NCBI GenBank assembly: GCA_019096155.1
Contig: JAHCVI010000003.1
Location: forward strand, 3,224,001 to 3,288,000
Source: Staphylotrichum longicolle
Lineage: Eukaryota; Ascomycota; Sordariomycetes; Sordariales; Chaetomiaceae
Reading direction: 5' to 3'
DNA: 64,000 nucleotides
In this document: in pieces, positions 11,123 through 24,088 of the stretch
Layout of the letters: each line of letters begins with the position of its first letter
How positions within the stretch are numbered: position 1 is the first letter of the stretch
The notes under the pieces: generated by a model
What the model was told of the DNA's origin: nothing
The model's input: only the letters and a program-made list of their open reading frames with translations
The model's database searches: none
Translations under genes and position numbers: made by a program

Positions 11123-14100
11123 AACCAGAACTGAATTACCTGGAGATGTAACAATACTCTGTAACAAAACTGTCGATACCACTGTAGAGTATCCGTACCG
11201 AGCCTATGTGACAAAAACAAAAACGACCTTGAAGAACACATGCCCAAGTGGACGCCGCTCGGGACCAAAATGACCACGGCCCTGCCCCGACGTCCAACCC
11301 ATCGCCGTTGACAAGCAGCCTCCCCAACTCAGACGTGCAAGATTTGAAACCCTCCCATCATCAATCACCCTTCACTGCTCACCAGCGAGAGTGCAACCCT
11401 CATCTCACAACCCACTTGCATACCTACCTACCTTACATACCCTCCAAAGCACGGTAGCCATCCTACCTATCATTTAGGTACCCATGTCGTGAGGTAGTAC
11501 CGCCGGCACCAGCCGAGAGGCAAAAAACCCGCCCGCATAAAAAGGTAAGGGGACCTCAGTTATTCCCCAAAAGGTTGCGTCAGCCAAGGGGGGTTGCACC
11601 TGGTTCCGGAAGTTTAAGCCCCATCAAGACAGACGGGAAAAAAAAAAGCCAAGATTGTCCGCCGTCCTGCTTCGCTGCACGACATGCTGTGTTTCACTCG
11701 GCACTGCGCTTGGCAAATGCTTGATTTTTTTGTTGTCACCCGTGGTACAGGCCCGCTTTGCCAGACGTTGCCATACGGATGATACTTGTGTGTGTTACAT
11801 ACCCAACTTTGGACATGGATGGGAATTGTTTATTCCCGTTGACACTGCATGCAGGAAGGTTGTGGAAGGGGTCCATTTGGCGGGGGTTGGTGAAAGGAAA
11901 AGGGACAGCGGATGGGTATGGTTGTATCCGGATGGGAGATGAGTGATTGTCGAGAGAGGAGATGATGCGGAGCGGGAACTAAAGCACGGGATGGACCGCC
12001 CGTGATCGAGGATGGGTGATTGGATGGTGGTTATGCTGAAGGGGGTATGTGGATGGGATACATTGCCATTGCGGAAGGCGGTTTGTTTTTGCCTTGAGGA
12101 GAACCCCCCAGTCGGCCTCGGATGTTGATTTCACACCATCCCAACGAGAACTTCTCACCGCTACGTCGAGTCGGAGGTATTCCGGCTTGTCTTAGTAACC
12201 GCACAAGGTACAACCGGAGAGATCTACGTGTGGAACAAGATGATTGTTGGTTGGCTAGTGAGCACGAACGACTTTGATCCATGGGCAAACCCGCTTTTGT
12301 TGAGAAAGCCGGGCCCCAGAAGAGGCATGTCAAAAGTTCCTACAGAGTAAGCAGTTTACGCTGTTGCGGTGACAGATCCGCAAATGAAGTGGAAGGGGAC
12401 GGCCCGTTGCCGTTTGCCTTTAGGTCCCTTCCGGAAGCTGCTGCGCGGTTCGAGAACGACCAGTCAGAGTCCGAGGTGACACCGGGCGGCTGTGGCCATG
12501 AGATGGATGCAGTTGCAGTCGCAGCGGCCGTGGCGGCTGATGGTAGCATCACTTCTCCGGATCGCCCGGAAGACGTGCAATGTGCTCGATGCCGTTGTTA
12601 AAGGTAGTATTCAGTGCGGAAACCGTGGCACAGGAGGGGGGAAAGAATCAAGATGGCCCCAATGATGTGCGCTTGGGCGTGACCGTCCGCAGCCAGACCG
12701 ATAGTGGCGGTTGCAGCAGTGAGCAGAATATGAGTGGTTGTTACCATTGTGACACAAGCGGGAGGTCTTGTAGGATCAAGGCTTGCCGACAGAAGGGGTT
12801 GTTGCTGGTGAGAGACATGCCCCTTGAGAGGTGATTTGGCCGGAGCTTGTGTTATTTCCGGCGGCTGTCGAGGGAACACGGTAACGGTGACAAAGCATAT
12901 GCCGTACTCACCTTTCCCTCCACAGAGGGCGTGGAGGACACGCTCGAGTCCATTGGCTGGGGCAACTTCAGTCTTCCGGAGCTTCGTCCGAGGAAGCGCC
13001 GTTGTTCGGCAGTCGCTAAGGGCGTCGACGCAGAGCGAGCTCATGTTGATATGTTTGTGGGAGGCGGAGGTGAGAGCGCTGTAATTCATGAATGTGGACG
13101 ACGGAGAGAAACAGAGCAGCCTGGGAGACTACCTAGATACCGAACCTCCTCTAAACCTCTAAACAACAGGGCTTTCGCAGCGCGGTAATCATTGTTGACC
13201 GGTAGACGAACCGCCCAAAATTCGAATCGGCCAGTACTGTAGCCTACCTCCACATCGTGAAGTTCCGATGCGGGATCTGGATCCATCGGTCAATGGCACC
13301 TCCCTGATCGATGGATTTCGGCAGTGACATTGGACGATGTTTAAGAAGGTCACGGGCTGATGATCGACAAATAGTGCGGCAGGGGTGGATGATAGTGGAT
13401 ATGCAATTAAGGGTTCCTTGGCGGAAAGCCGGCTCTTGGCGCGTCATGCACGCCCCACACCCCCACGCTCGGGTCTGGCTTCGACGATCCTCCGCTGTCT
13501 CACGCTCTTGGCGGCATCTCCCAGAGGGTTGGGTGGTGACGCACCAGGGCACCTTATCAGGGGCACGGCTGTCAACCTCCAACAGCGGGGTTCTTGAGGG
13601 CTCGACATCGGGGTATTCAGCACTGCTGCACATGGAGATCCAAACATTTTGCATCCTGAAGTCTCTATTGCGTGAGTGGGTTCAAGCGTTCGGCCTGCAA
13701 AGCTTCACACCCTGAGGGCACGTGTGCCTTTTGTCTACAGAGCCCAGTGGAAGTCAACGGTTATTATTCGTACAACATCCACAGATCACCGATGTTTATC
13801 AGCAGAGCTCGGAGTATCTCCAACACCACCATCAGCCTGCCGCGCTGCATGCGACAGCCTTCACCTTATCTCGCGCCGAGCTGGAGGGGCGTTCTGGGCT
13901 TATCGTTGCGCATTCTAGCCAGCCAGTCGCGTTCTGTGTTTTAGCAACACGCTGCCCCTCAGATCCGATGCGCAGGGTCGAGCCGTCCATCGAGGTCCCG
14001 TCGCCACCCTTGCAGCAGGCGCAGGACTGGTTTCTGGTTTCAGCGTCCCTGGAAATTTTTGAAAAGCCGCACTCTCCCTCATCGCCCACCCCCGCCTTTT

Positions 14101-14806
14101 CGTCCAGAGTCGGATCTGGCACACACACAAGGAACCTAGCCTCGGCCACTGCCTATGGGAGCCATGTAACCAAGGTGCTACAAGAGCTGCAAGACAAGAG
14201 ATAAACCTGCGATTGCCGCCTCGTGCAGTCGCCCGCGTATATATCCTGCCCTTATCCCTGCGACTCCAATGGGTGGATTCTGAGGGCAAGTCGCTGCTCG
14301 AGCCGCAACCGAGTCGCTTTTACAACGCTGAGGCTCATGCCTCTCTGATAACCCCTCATTCAAATCACCTACCGACGGACCTGGGAATCACCCGCGTGAC
14401 TTTGATGCGCTGCCTGCGCTGCCTGCCCTGTTTCGCCCTCCCATCGTCCGCCGTCTCCGTTCGCCTAAACGCGAAGTAGGTAATTGTTACCAACGATATT
14501 GCCTCTTCCTGGCCCTGGACCGTTGCAAGTGGGCCGCCTAAAGCCCGCCCCAGCGCGCCCCAGGACCAATTGTCCCAACTTGGCCCCCGCATTCTTTAAC
14601 CAGTCAAGCCAGTGCCCTTGCAGGCGGAACTCGAGGGATCTTGACCTCACTCTCGTTCCCAAAAAAACCGCCCGAGACTGGAAACATTTGACACCTGAAC
14701 CGGCATCCATCGCCAATTCTCCACCGCTCTCGGCATCGCGGGGCTCCCGCACACTGCGCCGAACCAGAGTTGCCGTGCCGTAACGTTATCCACTGCAGCC
14801 GCAGCA
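11123..14806. other. Long non-coding stretch upstream of Zn2Cys6 regulator
   Basis: These 3.7 kb hold no coding region I can support: open frames are short, overlap on both strands and lack domains. There are TACCTACCTACCTTACATACC (11421-11441) and related AGGTA motifs to about 11500, and an A-run near 11640. The 1-2 kb before 14807 probably form a long promoter or leader of the transcription-factor gene. A lineage-specific small gene cannot be excluded. Confidence 0.5.
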
Positions 14807-17549
14807 ATGCCCGGTCACGACACTCCCCCGGTCTCCCTGCACCCGGGCAGGCAGGATCGCTACGGCGCCTTCGCCGACCCGCCGCCCGCCCAGGCGCCCG
14901 CTTCCAAGAAGAAACCCCGGCGCGGCGCCGACCCCGCAAACCAAAAACGCCGCTGCGTGAGCACCGCCTGCATCGCCTGTCGGAAGAGGAAGTCAAAGTG
15001 CGACGGCGCCCTCCCGAGCTGTGCGGCCTGCGCCAGCGTCTATGGCACAGAATGCGTTTACGACCCCAACTCGGACCACCGCCGGAAAGGCGTGTACCGC
15101 GAAAAGACGGACAGCATGAAGGCCCGAAACTCGACACTCCAGATCCTGATTGAGGCCATCCTCAACGCCGCCGAGGAGGACGTGCCAGCCATCGTCAAGA
15201 AGATCCGGACATGCGACAGCCTCGACGCCGTGGCCGAGTCCATCCTAAAGAACGAGCTGGCCGACGATGTGGACGGCGACTCGGCAAGCATGGATGAGGA
15301 TTACACCACCGACCAGCCAGTCGAGGGCGAGAGGGAACTGGCGCGCAAGATGGGCGAGCTTCGTCTCGAAAACGGCTCTGTCCGCTACATTGGCGGCACA
15401 TCTCATCTCATCTACCTGGGCGATTCGACCGAACTTCCCGACGAGCCAGAATCCGAGGACTGCCTATCCGGCGAGGACCCGACGACCAGCTGGACCGAGG
15501 CCACCAAGGACTCGCAGCTCATTGTGCACTTGATCAACATGTACTTCGATTGGCACTACCCCTACTTCGCCACTCTGTCCAAGTCCCTCTTCTACAGGGA
15601 CTTTCTTAAGGGAAAACCACAAGGGCAGCCCAGGACGACGGTGTACTGCTCGCCCTTGCTCGTCAACGTCATCCTCGCCCTTGGCTGCCACTTCACGAGC
15701 GTCTCCGGCGCTTTTGCCGTGCCGGGAGACAGCAGGACAAAGGGCGATCACTTCTTTGCTGAGGCGAAGCGTTTGATCGTCGAGAACGACGAGTACGCAA
15801 AGCCCAGGCTTACCACGGTGCAGGCACTGGCGCTCATGTCGGTCCGCGAGGCTGGGTGTGGGCGCGAGGCGAACGGCTGGGTGTACAGCGGGATGAGCTT
15901 CCGCATGGCGCAGGATATCGGACTCAACCTGGACCTCGGCGGGAACACAAAGGACAAGAGCTCGCTCGACGAGCAAGAAGTCGACGCCCGCAGAATCACC
16001 TTCTGGGGCTGCTTTCTGTTTGACAAGTGCTGGTCCAACTATCTCGGGAGAATGCCCCAGCTTCCCAGGAACACGTACAACGTTCCCAAATACGACGTCT
16101 TCCCAGAAGAAGATGCCGAGTCTTGGTCTCCGTACACAGACAGCGGGTTTGACCAGTCGTCCAAGCAGCCTTCTCGAACGCGGGCGGTGGGCCTGCGTCT
16201 GAGCCAACTCTGCGAGATCAGCAGCGACCTGCTGCTCTTCTTTTACCACCCCAACCACATCGGGAGATCCAACGGCAAAAATATCGAGGTCAAGAAGCTC
16301 AGCGAGCTTCACCGCCGGCTGGAGGATTGGAAGAAGGAGCTCCCGAGCGAATTCGAGCCCAAGGATGGCCAGTTGCCGCACGTCATCCTGATGCAGTGAG
16401 TATCCCCCATATGTTGGACGTGAAGCGCGGTGCCTGACCAGAAGCAGCATGTTCTTCCACCTCCAGTATATCCACCTGTTCAAGGCCTTCCTCAAGTACA
16501 CCCCGGCAACCTCCCCATTACCAGCACACGTCTCCCCCTGGCGGATGTGCGGCGCCAACGCTGGGGCCATCTCCAAACTGATGCGTCTGTATAAGAAGTT
16601 GTACGACCTCAGGCAAATATGTAACATTGCTGTCTACATGGTACAAACTGCTTGCACCATACACATCCTGCACCTGCCAGAGAAGACAGCCAAGCGGGAC
16701 ATTATCCATGGTGTTAAGCACTTGGAAGAGATTGCGGAGGACTGGCTGTGTGCAAGAAGAGCGCTGAGCACCTTGAGCGTGCTGGCGCGGAAGTGGAAGA
16801 TTGAGCTGCCAGAGGAGGCTGCCCTGGTGCTCCAACGAAGCGACGAGAAGTATGGGACTGTCAGTATCTCTGACGTCCCGTCACCAAACAAGTCAGGGAC
16901 CTCGGCCGCGCAATCACCGCAGTCCAACCCGCAGTCGCCGGCAGTCAACGGACAGGAGCAATATACTCCGCCGAACCAATACAGCAACGCAGCGACGCAG
17001 CCGATGGCCCTCGACATCCCGACCTCCTCCATGCCCACCGATATGATGAACGTCATGGCGGTGTCCGGGCTGCCCCCGAACCTGCAAAGCAGGCCGAGCC
17101 AGGCGCCACGACGAATCCCACAACCCATCACGGCCACCTCCATGTCCATGAGCGACCCGCTCTCAACCATCAACTCGTGGGCCGTCTCTCCAGGGACGCG
17201 AACCATGCCCAGCTACACGCAGGCCTTTGCTCCCGTGCATGCCCACGCCAACATGGCTCCACCGTCGACGTCTCGGTCGGGGGGCCGCCAGATGACCCCG
17301 AGCTCTCTCTACGCCGTCGACGGACAGGACTGGTACCTGAAGGACGGCGTGAACTGGCAGCAGAACTTTCAGACGTGGGGGCTCGGCGCTGGCGCGAGCC
17401 AGCCACCGAACGCGGGTGGGAGCAACGGAAGCCCTGGCATGACTGACCCTTCCATGTATGTGTTTCGCGGGGTGAACATGAACGACATGGATTCGGGCTT
17501 CGACTCGCTGGGGATGGGCAACATGGACCATCTGTCCGGGTTAGACTAG
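14807..17549 (+). CDS. Zn2Cys6 transcription factor, NirA/NIT4-like
   Basis: Two exons (14807-16395, 16448-17549; GTGAGT..AAGCAG, phase 2) encode 896 residues. The zinc cluster is at residues 55-83 (C55-x2-C58-x6-C65-x6-C72-x2-C75-x7-C83) with RKRKSKCDG, followed by DHRRKG and a predicted coiled linker. Residues about 240-480 are the fungal_trans middle-homology region (WHYPYFATL, EANGWVYSGMSFRMAQDIGLNLDL, FWGCFLFDKCWSNYLGRMPQ). The stretch SWSPYTDSG with downstream QPSRTRAV resembles the NirA/NIT4 group, which includes nitrate-assimilation activators. The tail from about 640 is rich in Ser, Pro, Asn and Met. The target pathway is inferred from family resemblance only; no nitrate genes adjoin. 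Confidence 0.85.
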
Positions 17550-17925
17550 GCGTTGGACAAACTGGAATGCTGGGCGCGTAGTGGCTAGGTATGGATGGCG
17601 TGATGATTTGGGTATGGTGTTTACGGGGCAGGGAATGCATTATATATTTTGGGAGGACAGGTTGGGACGGGCCAGCTCGGGTTTTGGATTGGGCAGAGGG
17701 TCTGAAATCATTCGTTGTATTCCCACCTAGCGATTTGTCCTTGGGGGTGTATATATTCCCAGAGCAGATTTAGTCATTATTTGACGACGTCTATTCTAAA
17801 AATTGTCTATGCATCGGTGTTCTGACCCAGATCGAAAGCTCTTCTATCCACCCTCCTCATCCTCCCCCTTGAACTCACCGCCCTACCTCCCCCCTTTCCT
17901 CACCCTCACCCTCACCGCCCTACCT
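17550..17925. other. Convergent intergenic with CT-rich tandem repeat
   Basis: The 3' ends of the Zn2Cys6 gene and the HIT gene face each other here. From about 17855 the plus strand is almost pure pyrimidine and contains the tandem repeat listed separately. Confidence 0.55.
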
Positions 17926-17946
17926 CTACCCCCTTTCCTCACCCTC
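17876..17946. repeat. Two-copy 34-36 base pyrimidine-rich tandem repeat
   Basis: CACCGCCCTACCTC followed by CCCTTTCCTCACCCTC occurs twice in tandem with small differences. The second copy runs over the stop codon of the minus-strand HIT gene, whose last codons are therefore repeat-derived (Glu/Gly/Arg/Asp). Confidence 0.75.
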
Positions 17947-18819
17947 CCCATCCCTCTCCCCCTCCCCCTCAGCATCCATCCTCTCCAACACCCCCCTATA
18001 CACCCCAGCCTCCTCCTCCATCTCCGCCATCCCCCGCGCCTGCCGCGCCGCGTCCTCGATCGAGGGGAAACTGCCCCCCGGGACGGGCCGCGAGCGCATA
18101 AAGTCGTCCCACAGCGCCCCGCCCACGTTGCCCACCTCGTCGGCCATCTGCTCGTAGATGGCGTCGGACGGCGTCGAGGCGGGTTTCGCCGTCGACCCCC
18201 GGATGCGCGGGATAACGTGCACGTGGACGTGCGGCACCGTCTGCCCTGCCTCGGGGCCGTCTTGCAGGGCGATGTTGAAGGCGCCTTGCTCCGGGGGGAT
18301 GGGGCGTTGCCGTTGTTGTTGTTGGAGTTGTGTGTATGGTGTGTGGGGTGTTGTGTGTTGGGGGATGGGGGGAGTGGGGGGAGGGGGGAGCGTGGGAGGC
18401 CGCATGCGCTGGACGCGCTGGACGGCCGTGAACAGGTCGGTCAGCTCCGCGGGGGAGAGGTCGGTCAGCCGGCGGTGGGGGAGGAGCGGGCAGATGAGGA
18501 CGTGGCCTGGTAAGAGGGGCTTGAGGTTCACCAGGGCAAAGGAGTGGCGGGTTGTGAGGAAGACCTGGGAAGTGTGTTAGGAACGGGGTAAACTGAGTGA
18601 GTTGAAGGGTGGTGGGGAAGGACGTACCTGGTTTGTGACGTCGAAGGGGCCAAAGAAAATGCGATTCTGCTGCGCTGGCGGCTGGCTGGTCGAGGAGGAG
18701 GGAGTGGTGCTGTTCATTCTCACGATTGGTGTTCTTGATGTTGTTGATGTCGATGATGTTGACGGTTGGCGGAATGTGGCGATGAAGAAGTTGGTCAAGG
18801 ATCGTCTTGTTGCAATCAT
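17926..18819 (-). CDS. HIT-family hydrolase, Fhit/Hnt2-like diadenosine polyphosphate hydrolase
   Basis: It probably cleaves diadenosine tri/tetraphosphate. Two exons (18819-18628, 18564-17926; GTACGT..CCCAG) encode 276 residues. Residues 50-85 carry the Fhit-type start (IFFGPFDVTNQVFL, HSFALVNLKPLLPGHVLICP). The histidine triad HVHVHVIPR is at residues 176-184, with the nucleophile expected at H178. A proline- and glutamine-rich insert of about 37 residues (120-156) interrupts the HIT fold, and the C-terminus is a charged Glu/Gly/Arg tail. The first 35 residues (MIATRRSLTNFFIATFR) look like a mitochondrial presequence, and a second ATG at residue 35 could give a cytosolic form. It is larger than usual Fhit proteins. 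Confidence 0.85.
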
Positions 18820-19409
18820 GCTCGTGGGACGTGGCAGGTTTGCAAAGGTTGGGTTGACTGCCGGCTAATTGTTTGACGTGGTTATGGAGCGTGCAACTTA
18901 ATATGCTGCGTCCTGGAGTTGAGTTAGGTAAGGTACCTCGGTGACGGTGTTTTGTCATGTAGCAACTGGAAACTGGGAAGTCATTCCATAGCATTACGCT
19001 GCTCTCTGGGGCTCGGGAGCAAGCGGCCCCGCCAAACTTCCGAGAGCCGCCTCGAGTCTCAACTTCTGTGCTTTTTAAACCTACCTTACATACGCATGCA
19101 AATCGGAAATGGAATATGTGTACAGAAAAAACGCAACCATTATGACAATTGTTTCTGGTTAGAAATGATGGGGAGCATGTTCGATTCGCATCTAAATGTT
19201 CCCATCATAAACGGGCTCAAACCTTCAGCAATCTCACTGGCTTTTTGAAAGAAACAGAAGGTGTCGTAAAAATCGTATGCATTTCCAAAGCGTGGTGTCT
19301 GTTTCCCTGAAACCTAGAACGCTCGTCGCTCATCTAATCCACTGTGCTCTACGTGATGCATGCTGATAGTAACGCCAAGGAAAGTTATACACCCGTTCAT
19401 AAACACTGT
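18820..19409. other. Intergenic between HIT and MFS genes
   Basis: Both flanking genes are on the minus strand, so this is the HIT promoter plus the MFS 3' region. AGGTAAGGTACCT (18926-18938) and ACCTACCTTACATAC (19079-19093) belong to the recurrent motif family. No coding region is supported. Confidence 0.5.
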
Positions 19410-21518
19410 TTACAACCCAGGCAGCAGCTCTTCATCCTCCAACGCATCCTGGCGGACACGGTCTGAGCTACTCACCGGAGCGGCTTCATCCTCTCCCCTC
19501 ATGTACACTGCCCACGAGTTAGCACCACACCAGCATCGCAAGGGGAATAAAAAGGAAAGCGACATACCATGAGGCTTCAGCAAAAACGACGCCGCTAGCG
19601 TTATCCCAAACAGTACGGCCAGCAACACCATAAACGCCTGCGGAAACGTCTCTACCGTCGCCGCATATAGCTGGTTGAAGATGATGGGCGCCAGAATCCT
19701 CGCGAGCGAGTGCAGCAGCCCAATGGCACCGAGCATCTGGCCCACCCGCTCGGGCGGCACATGCTTGCTGACGGCGGCCTGGATGGTGGCCGATCCCAGC
19801 CCGCCAAACGCGGTAACAACAGCGCTGGCGACAAACACGGGCCCGGAGCGCGCAAAGACGTACCCGGTGACGCCGATGACGTCCGAGAGCAGCGCGACGC
19901 GGAGGATCCAGATGTCGAGCTCGTCCGCGCCGCGGTTCTTTTCTGCCGCCGGTGGGCTGGGCTCGAGTCGCTGCCTCCTGGCGGCGGGCCGCTTGCGGAA
20001 GATGTAGTTGATCAAGGGCAGGATGCCGACCAGCGTCACAACCCGGACCATCGAGATCATGGAGATGAAGCGGGAGCTCTCGAGGTTGCCCCACTCGAAC
20101 ATGTACTCGACATACATGACGATGACGGTACCTGCGCTCATCGCCGCGCCCAGGGTGACCATGTCGATGAAGGCGAGGACCAGGAAGTTGCGCCGCAGTT
20201 GCTTGGTGCCTGGGCCCGTGGGAAACAGAATCTCGAGCGGTGCGAGGGGATTCGACGTCCTGATGGTATGGAATGAGCGGCCGATTTGTCGTGCAAACGG
20301 AATCCTCGAAGTAGCGAGACCGGCGCATTCGGGAGGTGGCCCGAGGGCTTCCTGTTCAGCGTTGTACTTGTCGCGCGCTTGGTGCTGCTGCTTCTTGGAT
20401 AGTGACTCGGGGATGACAAAGGCCATGAACAGCACGAAGAAGACATGGCACCCAAGCAGGATGTAAAAGATGGACAGCAGCGAACCTGTCCACTCAACGA
20501 GATAGCCGGCGATGAGGGGCCCAAATGCGAGGCCAGTAAAGAGGCACGAGTGCAAATAGCCGATGGCAACTCCACGCTTCGACGGTGGGGTGCAATCGCT
20601 GGTATACGCATGGCTCAGGACGCTCCCCGCGGTGAAGGAACCGGTGAGCCCGTCAAAGAAAGCGCCGAGAAGCATCCACTGGTAGGGGACCGTTTCAGGA
20701 TACTTGGCTGCCAGGATGGTGACGATTTCGGATAGGATGCCGCCAACAGAGCAGAAGATCATCATGCGTTTGCGGCCATAGCGATCTGAGAGCGACCCGA
20801 GCTTGGGCGCCGTGAGTGAGCTCAAGATGCCAGTGAGGACATTGAGGGCCAGCGAGAAGCCGGCCACGGACTTTTGCACTTCTGGGATAAAGCCTGGCAG
20901 TATGTCAGCTTTGGATTCTGCCGTAGCTCCACAGCGAGAGCACAGCTGTGTCACTTACACTGCCGGTTGTTGCCCCCTGGGATGACGGGTGTAAAAGTGA
21001 AATCGGGATCCGTGGCTGATCGGTCAGCAAAGTAGTGCTTGCACACCAGGTCAATGATCCTAGGGCAGTGTCAGTGACAAATCTGTATGGTATAGATCTA
21101 CGGCGGCATGCATACAGATTTAGCTTAGGGACGACCGAGCCGCCGAATGCGAGAGTGAACAGAGCGTAGGGCGCTAATAGGAAGCCGACCTGCACACAGA
21201 GTAAGTTTTGGACAGCCCGTATCTCTGCTGCTGGCCTTATTCAGGTCCAAGACATACAGATGGCCTCTTCCACCACGGCAGCCCCGCGAACTCGGCATCC
21301 CCTTGCCAACTCCCCTCTCGACCGCGCGCCCCCGTCCCGTCAAGGGTCCCGTTGCTGCGAGCGCCCGTGCTCAACAGGCCCGTAGCCTCGGTAGCGTCGT
21401 CGATGTCGATCTCAGCATCGCGGCGTCGTTCATCAGTCAGATACCCGCCTCCCGAGCTGGTGGCCGTTCTCCGGCTCCAGGACGACTCAGACTCGTCCCA
21501 ACCCTCGGTTGGCGCCAT
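19410..21518 (-). CDS. Major facilitator superfamily transporter (DHA1/Tet-type)
   Basis: Five exons (21518-21258, 21189-21116, 21059-20959, 20893-19568, 19507-19410) encode 619 residues; all phases close. The first 85 residues are a polar Ser/Thr/Gly/Asp-rich cytosolic tail ending in PWWKRPS. Exon 2 supplies the first membrane helix (VGFLLAPYALFTLAFGGSVV). The loop after helix 2 has the MFS signature LGSLSDRYGRKRMM. I count about 12 hydrophobic segments, with a long polar loop in the middle (about residues 330-380). The last intron removes a false tail and gives a short acidic C-terminus (DALEDEELLPGL). It resembles proton-coupled efflux carriers of the tetracycline-resistance type common in fungi. 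The substrate is unknown, and no biosynthetic genes adjoin. Confidence 0.9.
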
Positions 21519-22734
21519 GTCTCGTGTGGCGTGCTGGAGGACAGCAGGCCCGTGTTCCTGTGCCTTTCGATCCCGGCCCTGCAGTTTCCAGTGACGTGAG
21601 TCCTCAGGCCGATATTGGGATGAAAAGCGCCGTGAAAATTGTTCAGGCGAGAATGCTCGTCAGTTGTGTGCAGTATTGCGAGATGGATGGAGCCAGTGTT
21701 AGCGTTGAGTGTTAGTGCATGTAGCGGGAAGCGGTTTTGGGTTTGTCAGCGCCGAAACCGAGACCGAGCTCCAGATTCAACAGAAAAGATGCGAGTGTGG
21801 CTGGTGTTGTACAGTTATATGTGTGTCTAGGGCACCCTAAGAAGTGGATGAATGATGACAAGAAAGGCGTGCCTCAGCCGTTCACGGGCTGTGTTGAGTG
21901 AACCTTGGGAAGGGTGAGATGGAACCTGGATTTGAGATTGAACTGGGCTTCCCGGCAGTGTTATCTGATACCGGACGGGAGTGAGATGCGGGGCGATTTC
22001 CAGCGCATCGGCACTATTCCTGGCGCAGATAGGCTCCCCGTATCCCTGTAACTGCTCGGCTGACGCGTGGCTCAGAGTCTCAAAACAGCCCAGCCAAGGA
22101 AACGATGCAACAGCCAGAGCTGGGTTGGTGGTTTGTTGGATTGATTGTTTTCGACTCTTTTGGTCACCTCAAGAAAGTCTAAGCCTCGCAAACTTTGAGA
22201 ATAGGAATCCATTTAAGAACGTCACCCGAGACAAAGTGGGAGGATTCCGAGTCAAGAGTCGGACACATAAGACTTGGTCGGCTTCCCAAAACATTGGATC
22301 GAGAGACAAAATTGGTTGGACGGAATCAATGCATGACGCACTTTCTCTCCGAGGTGCAGTCGGCAGTCGGGGCTGCAAAGTCCGGATTACAAACCACCAC
22401 AAGCGCCAGGCCAAGCCGAACTTGGCACGGAGGCTTCCGCTACCGCAAGACCTGGGAAGAAGAAGACGGCTGACAGATGAAGTACCTTGATTGATGTTAC
22501 CAGGACTCCCAACATAGATGGGTCAGACCCGCGCATAGACAGCAGCATTGGAAAGTCTTCCATATGGGAGAGTTTTCTGCATGAAGCTGCGTCTAACAGA
22601 CAACTTCGACTCCTTCCTTAACAGCACCCTCTGACAAGAAAGAAGCACTTGCGATTTCACCCATACAGACCGGCGCCGCTGAACCACCCTTTGACTATTG
22701 TACATTTTGTCTTTGTAACGCCCGGCAACCCCGT
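21519..22734. other. Intergenic between MFS transporter and ferrochelatase
   Basis: It contains the MFS promoter and the ferrochelatase 3' region, both on the minus strand. No RNA gene or repeat is recognised; open frames are short and featureless. Confidence 0.5.
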
Positions 22735-24088
22735 TTAAATCTGCTGCCCCGCAAAAAACTTCTTCGACTCGGCACACCTCTCGCTCTTGCAGCCCGGACA
22801 CCTCAGACCCATCTGCGTCGAGCAGACAATCCTACTGCTGAGGTGGCTCTTGGCAAGGTCGGCAAGCGCCTTGATGAACACCGGGCTGCCGTTCAAGCTC
22901 TCAACTCGCTTGACTGTCTCAGGATGGCCTGACTCGCCAATGACCTCTTCGTCAAGCTCATACAGCGTCTCGATGTGGTCCGAGGTAAAGGCGATGGGGA
23001 TGAGCAACAGGTCCTTCTGGTTCTTGGCGATGTACTCCTCCACCGTGCTCGATGTTTGCGGGCCGAGCCACGGCTGAGGACCAACCTGGGACTGCCAGCA
23101 CAACCGGTACGGGTTGACGTGGTTCAGACGGTGCATGACCGCGTGCACTGTAGCAGCGACTTCTGCGGGGTAGGGGTCACCTGCGGGTCGTGTTAAAACC
23201 ATGCCTTTGAACACGAGAAGACGAAGTCGTAAACTTACCCCTATTCACCACTGTCATGGGTAAGCTGTGCGCCGAGAAGAGCAGCACAACCTTGTCCCGC
23301 TTCTCCTCGGGATACTCCAACAGCTTGGCCTCGATGTTTTGCGCAAACGCCTCCACCAAGCCAGGGTGGACCGGCCACCGGTCGATGACGCTCCACTTGA
23401 TGGTGCCGTCGCTCCCGTCGTCCAGGGGCCCGGCCTTGCCCTCAAGCCGCTGCCGCCACTTCCACAGCTCGTTCAGGCTGCTCCCCGTTGTCGAGCACGA
23501 GTACTGCGGGTACTGCGTGAAGGCCACTGCGCGCCCCCCACGTCCGTCGCCGAACCCGTCGGCCAGAAGCTTTCGGTACATCTCCTCGGTAAGCGGGTTC
23601 GCATACCGGAATGCTACGTAGGGCTTGTGCGGCGCCGTTTCGGGGGAGATCTCGTCGAGGATCTTGCACATCTCGGCGCACTGGTGCTCGGACCACTTGC
23701 GGATGGGTGAGCCGCCACCGATGGCCGCATACTGTTTCTGGATCTTGGGCGTGCGCCGCTTGGAGATGAGCGGTCCGAGGTAGCTCTGGAGCCGGCCGAG
23801 GGGAATGAGATCGGCGTCGGCCTGTGGTGATGAGTTAACAACTGCTCTGCGGTGGATGACATGGATCTAATGAGGGGCACTGACGAACAACCTGCTCAGG
23901 AAATCGCCCACTTCATCCACCGTCGAGGGGCCGCCCATGTTGAGGAACACCATGGCTGTTGGGGAGGAGGTCTGAGTGACTGGATAAATCGGCGTCGCGA
24001 GCCATCGCGCCTGTTGCGCCGAGGGCTTCGCTGCCAGGGCGAGAGGCCGGAGGGGCCGTACCGCGGCGGCGGGAAGTCGAAGGGCCAT
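22735..24088 (-). CDS. HEM15: Ferrochelatase, mitochondrial
   Basis: It inserts Fe2+ into protoporphyrin IX, the last step of heme synthesis, at the inner mitochondrial membrane. Three exons (24088-23885, 23821-23239, 23180-22735) encode 410 residues. The N-terminus is an Ala/Arg/Leu-rich presequence ending near residue 40, followed by MVFLNMGGPSTVDEV. Other marks are LGPLISKRRTPKIQKQY, IGGGSPIRKWSE, QYPQYSCSTTGSSLNE, LLFSAHSLPM and a late QSQVGPQPWLGP. Cysteines C-x2-C-x4-C near the C-terminus (CPGCKSERC) together with the QYSCSTTG cysteine match the four [2Fe-2S] ligands of animal ferrochelatase, so the enzyme likely carries that cluster. The exon 1 donor GTCAGT follows RLF and joins ADADLIPLGR. 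It is divergent from Ku70. Confidence 0.96.

Noticed and set aside
11123..14806. Possible hidden gene or transposon remnant
   Set aside because: No terminal repeats, transposase motifs or spliceable protein-like exons could be found by eye.
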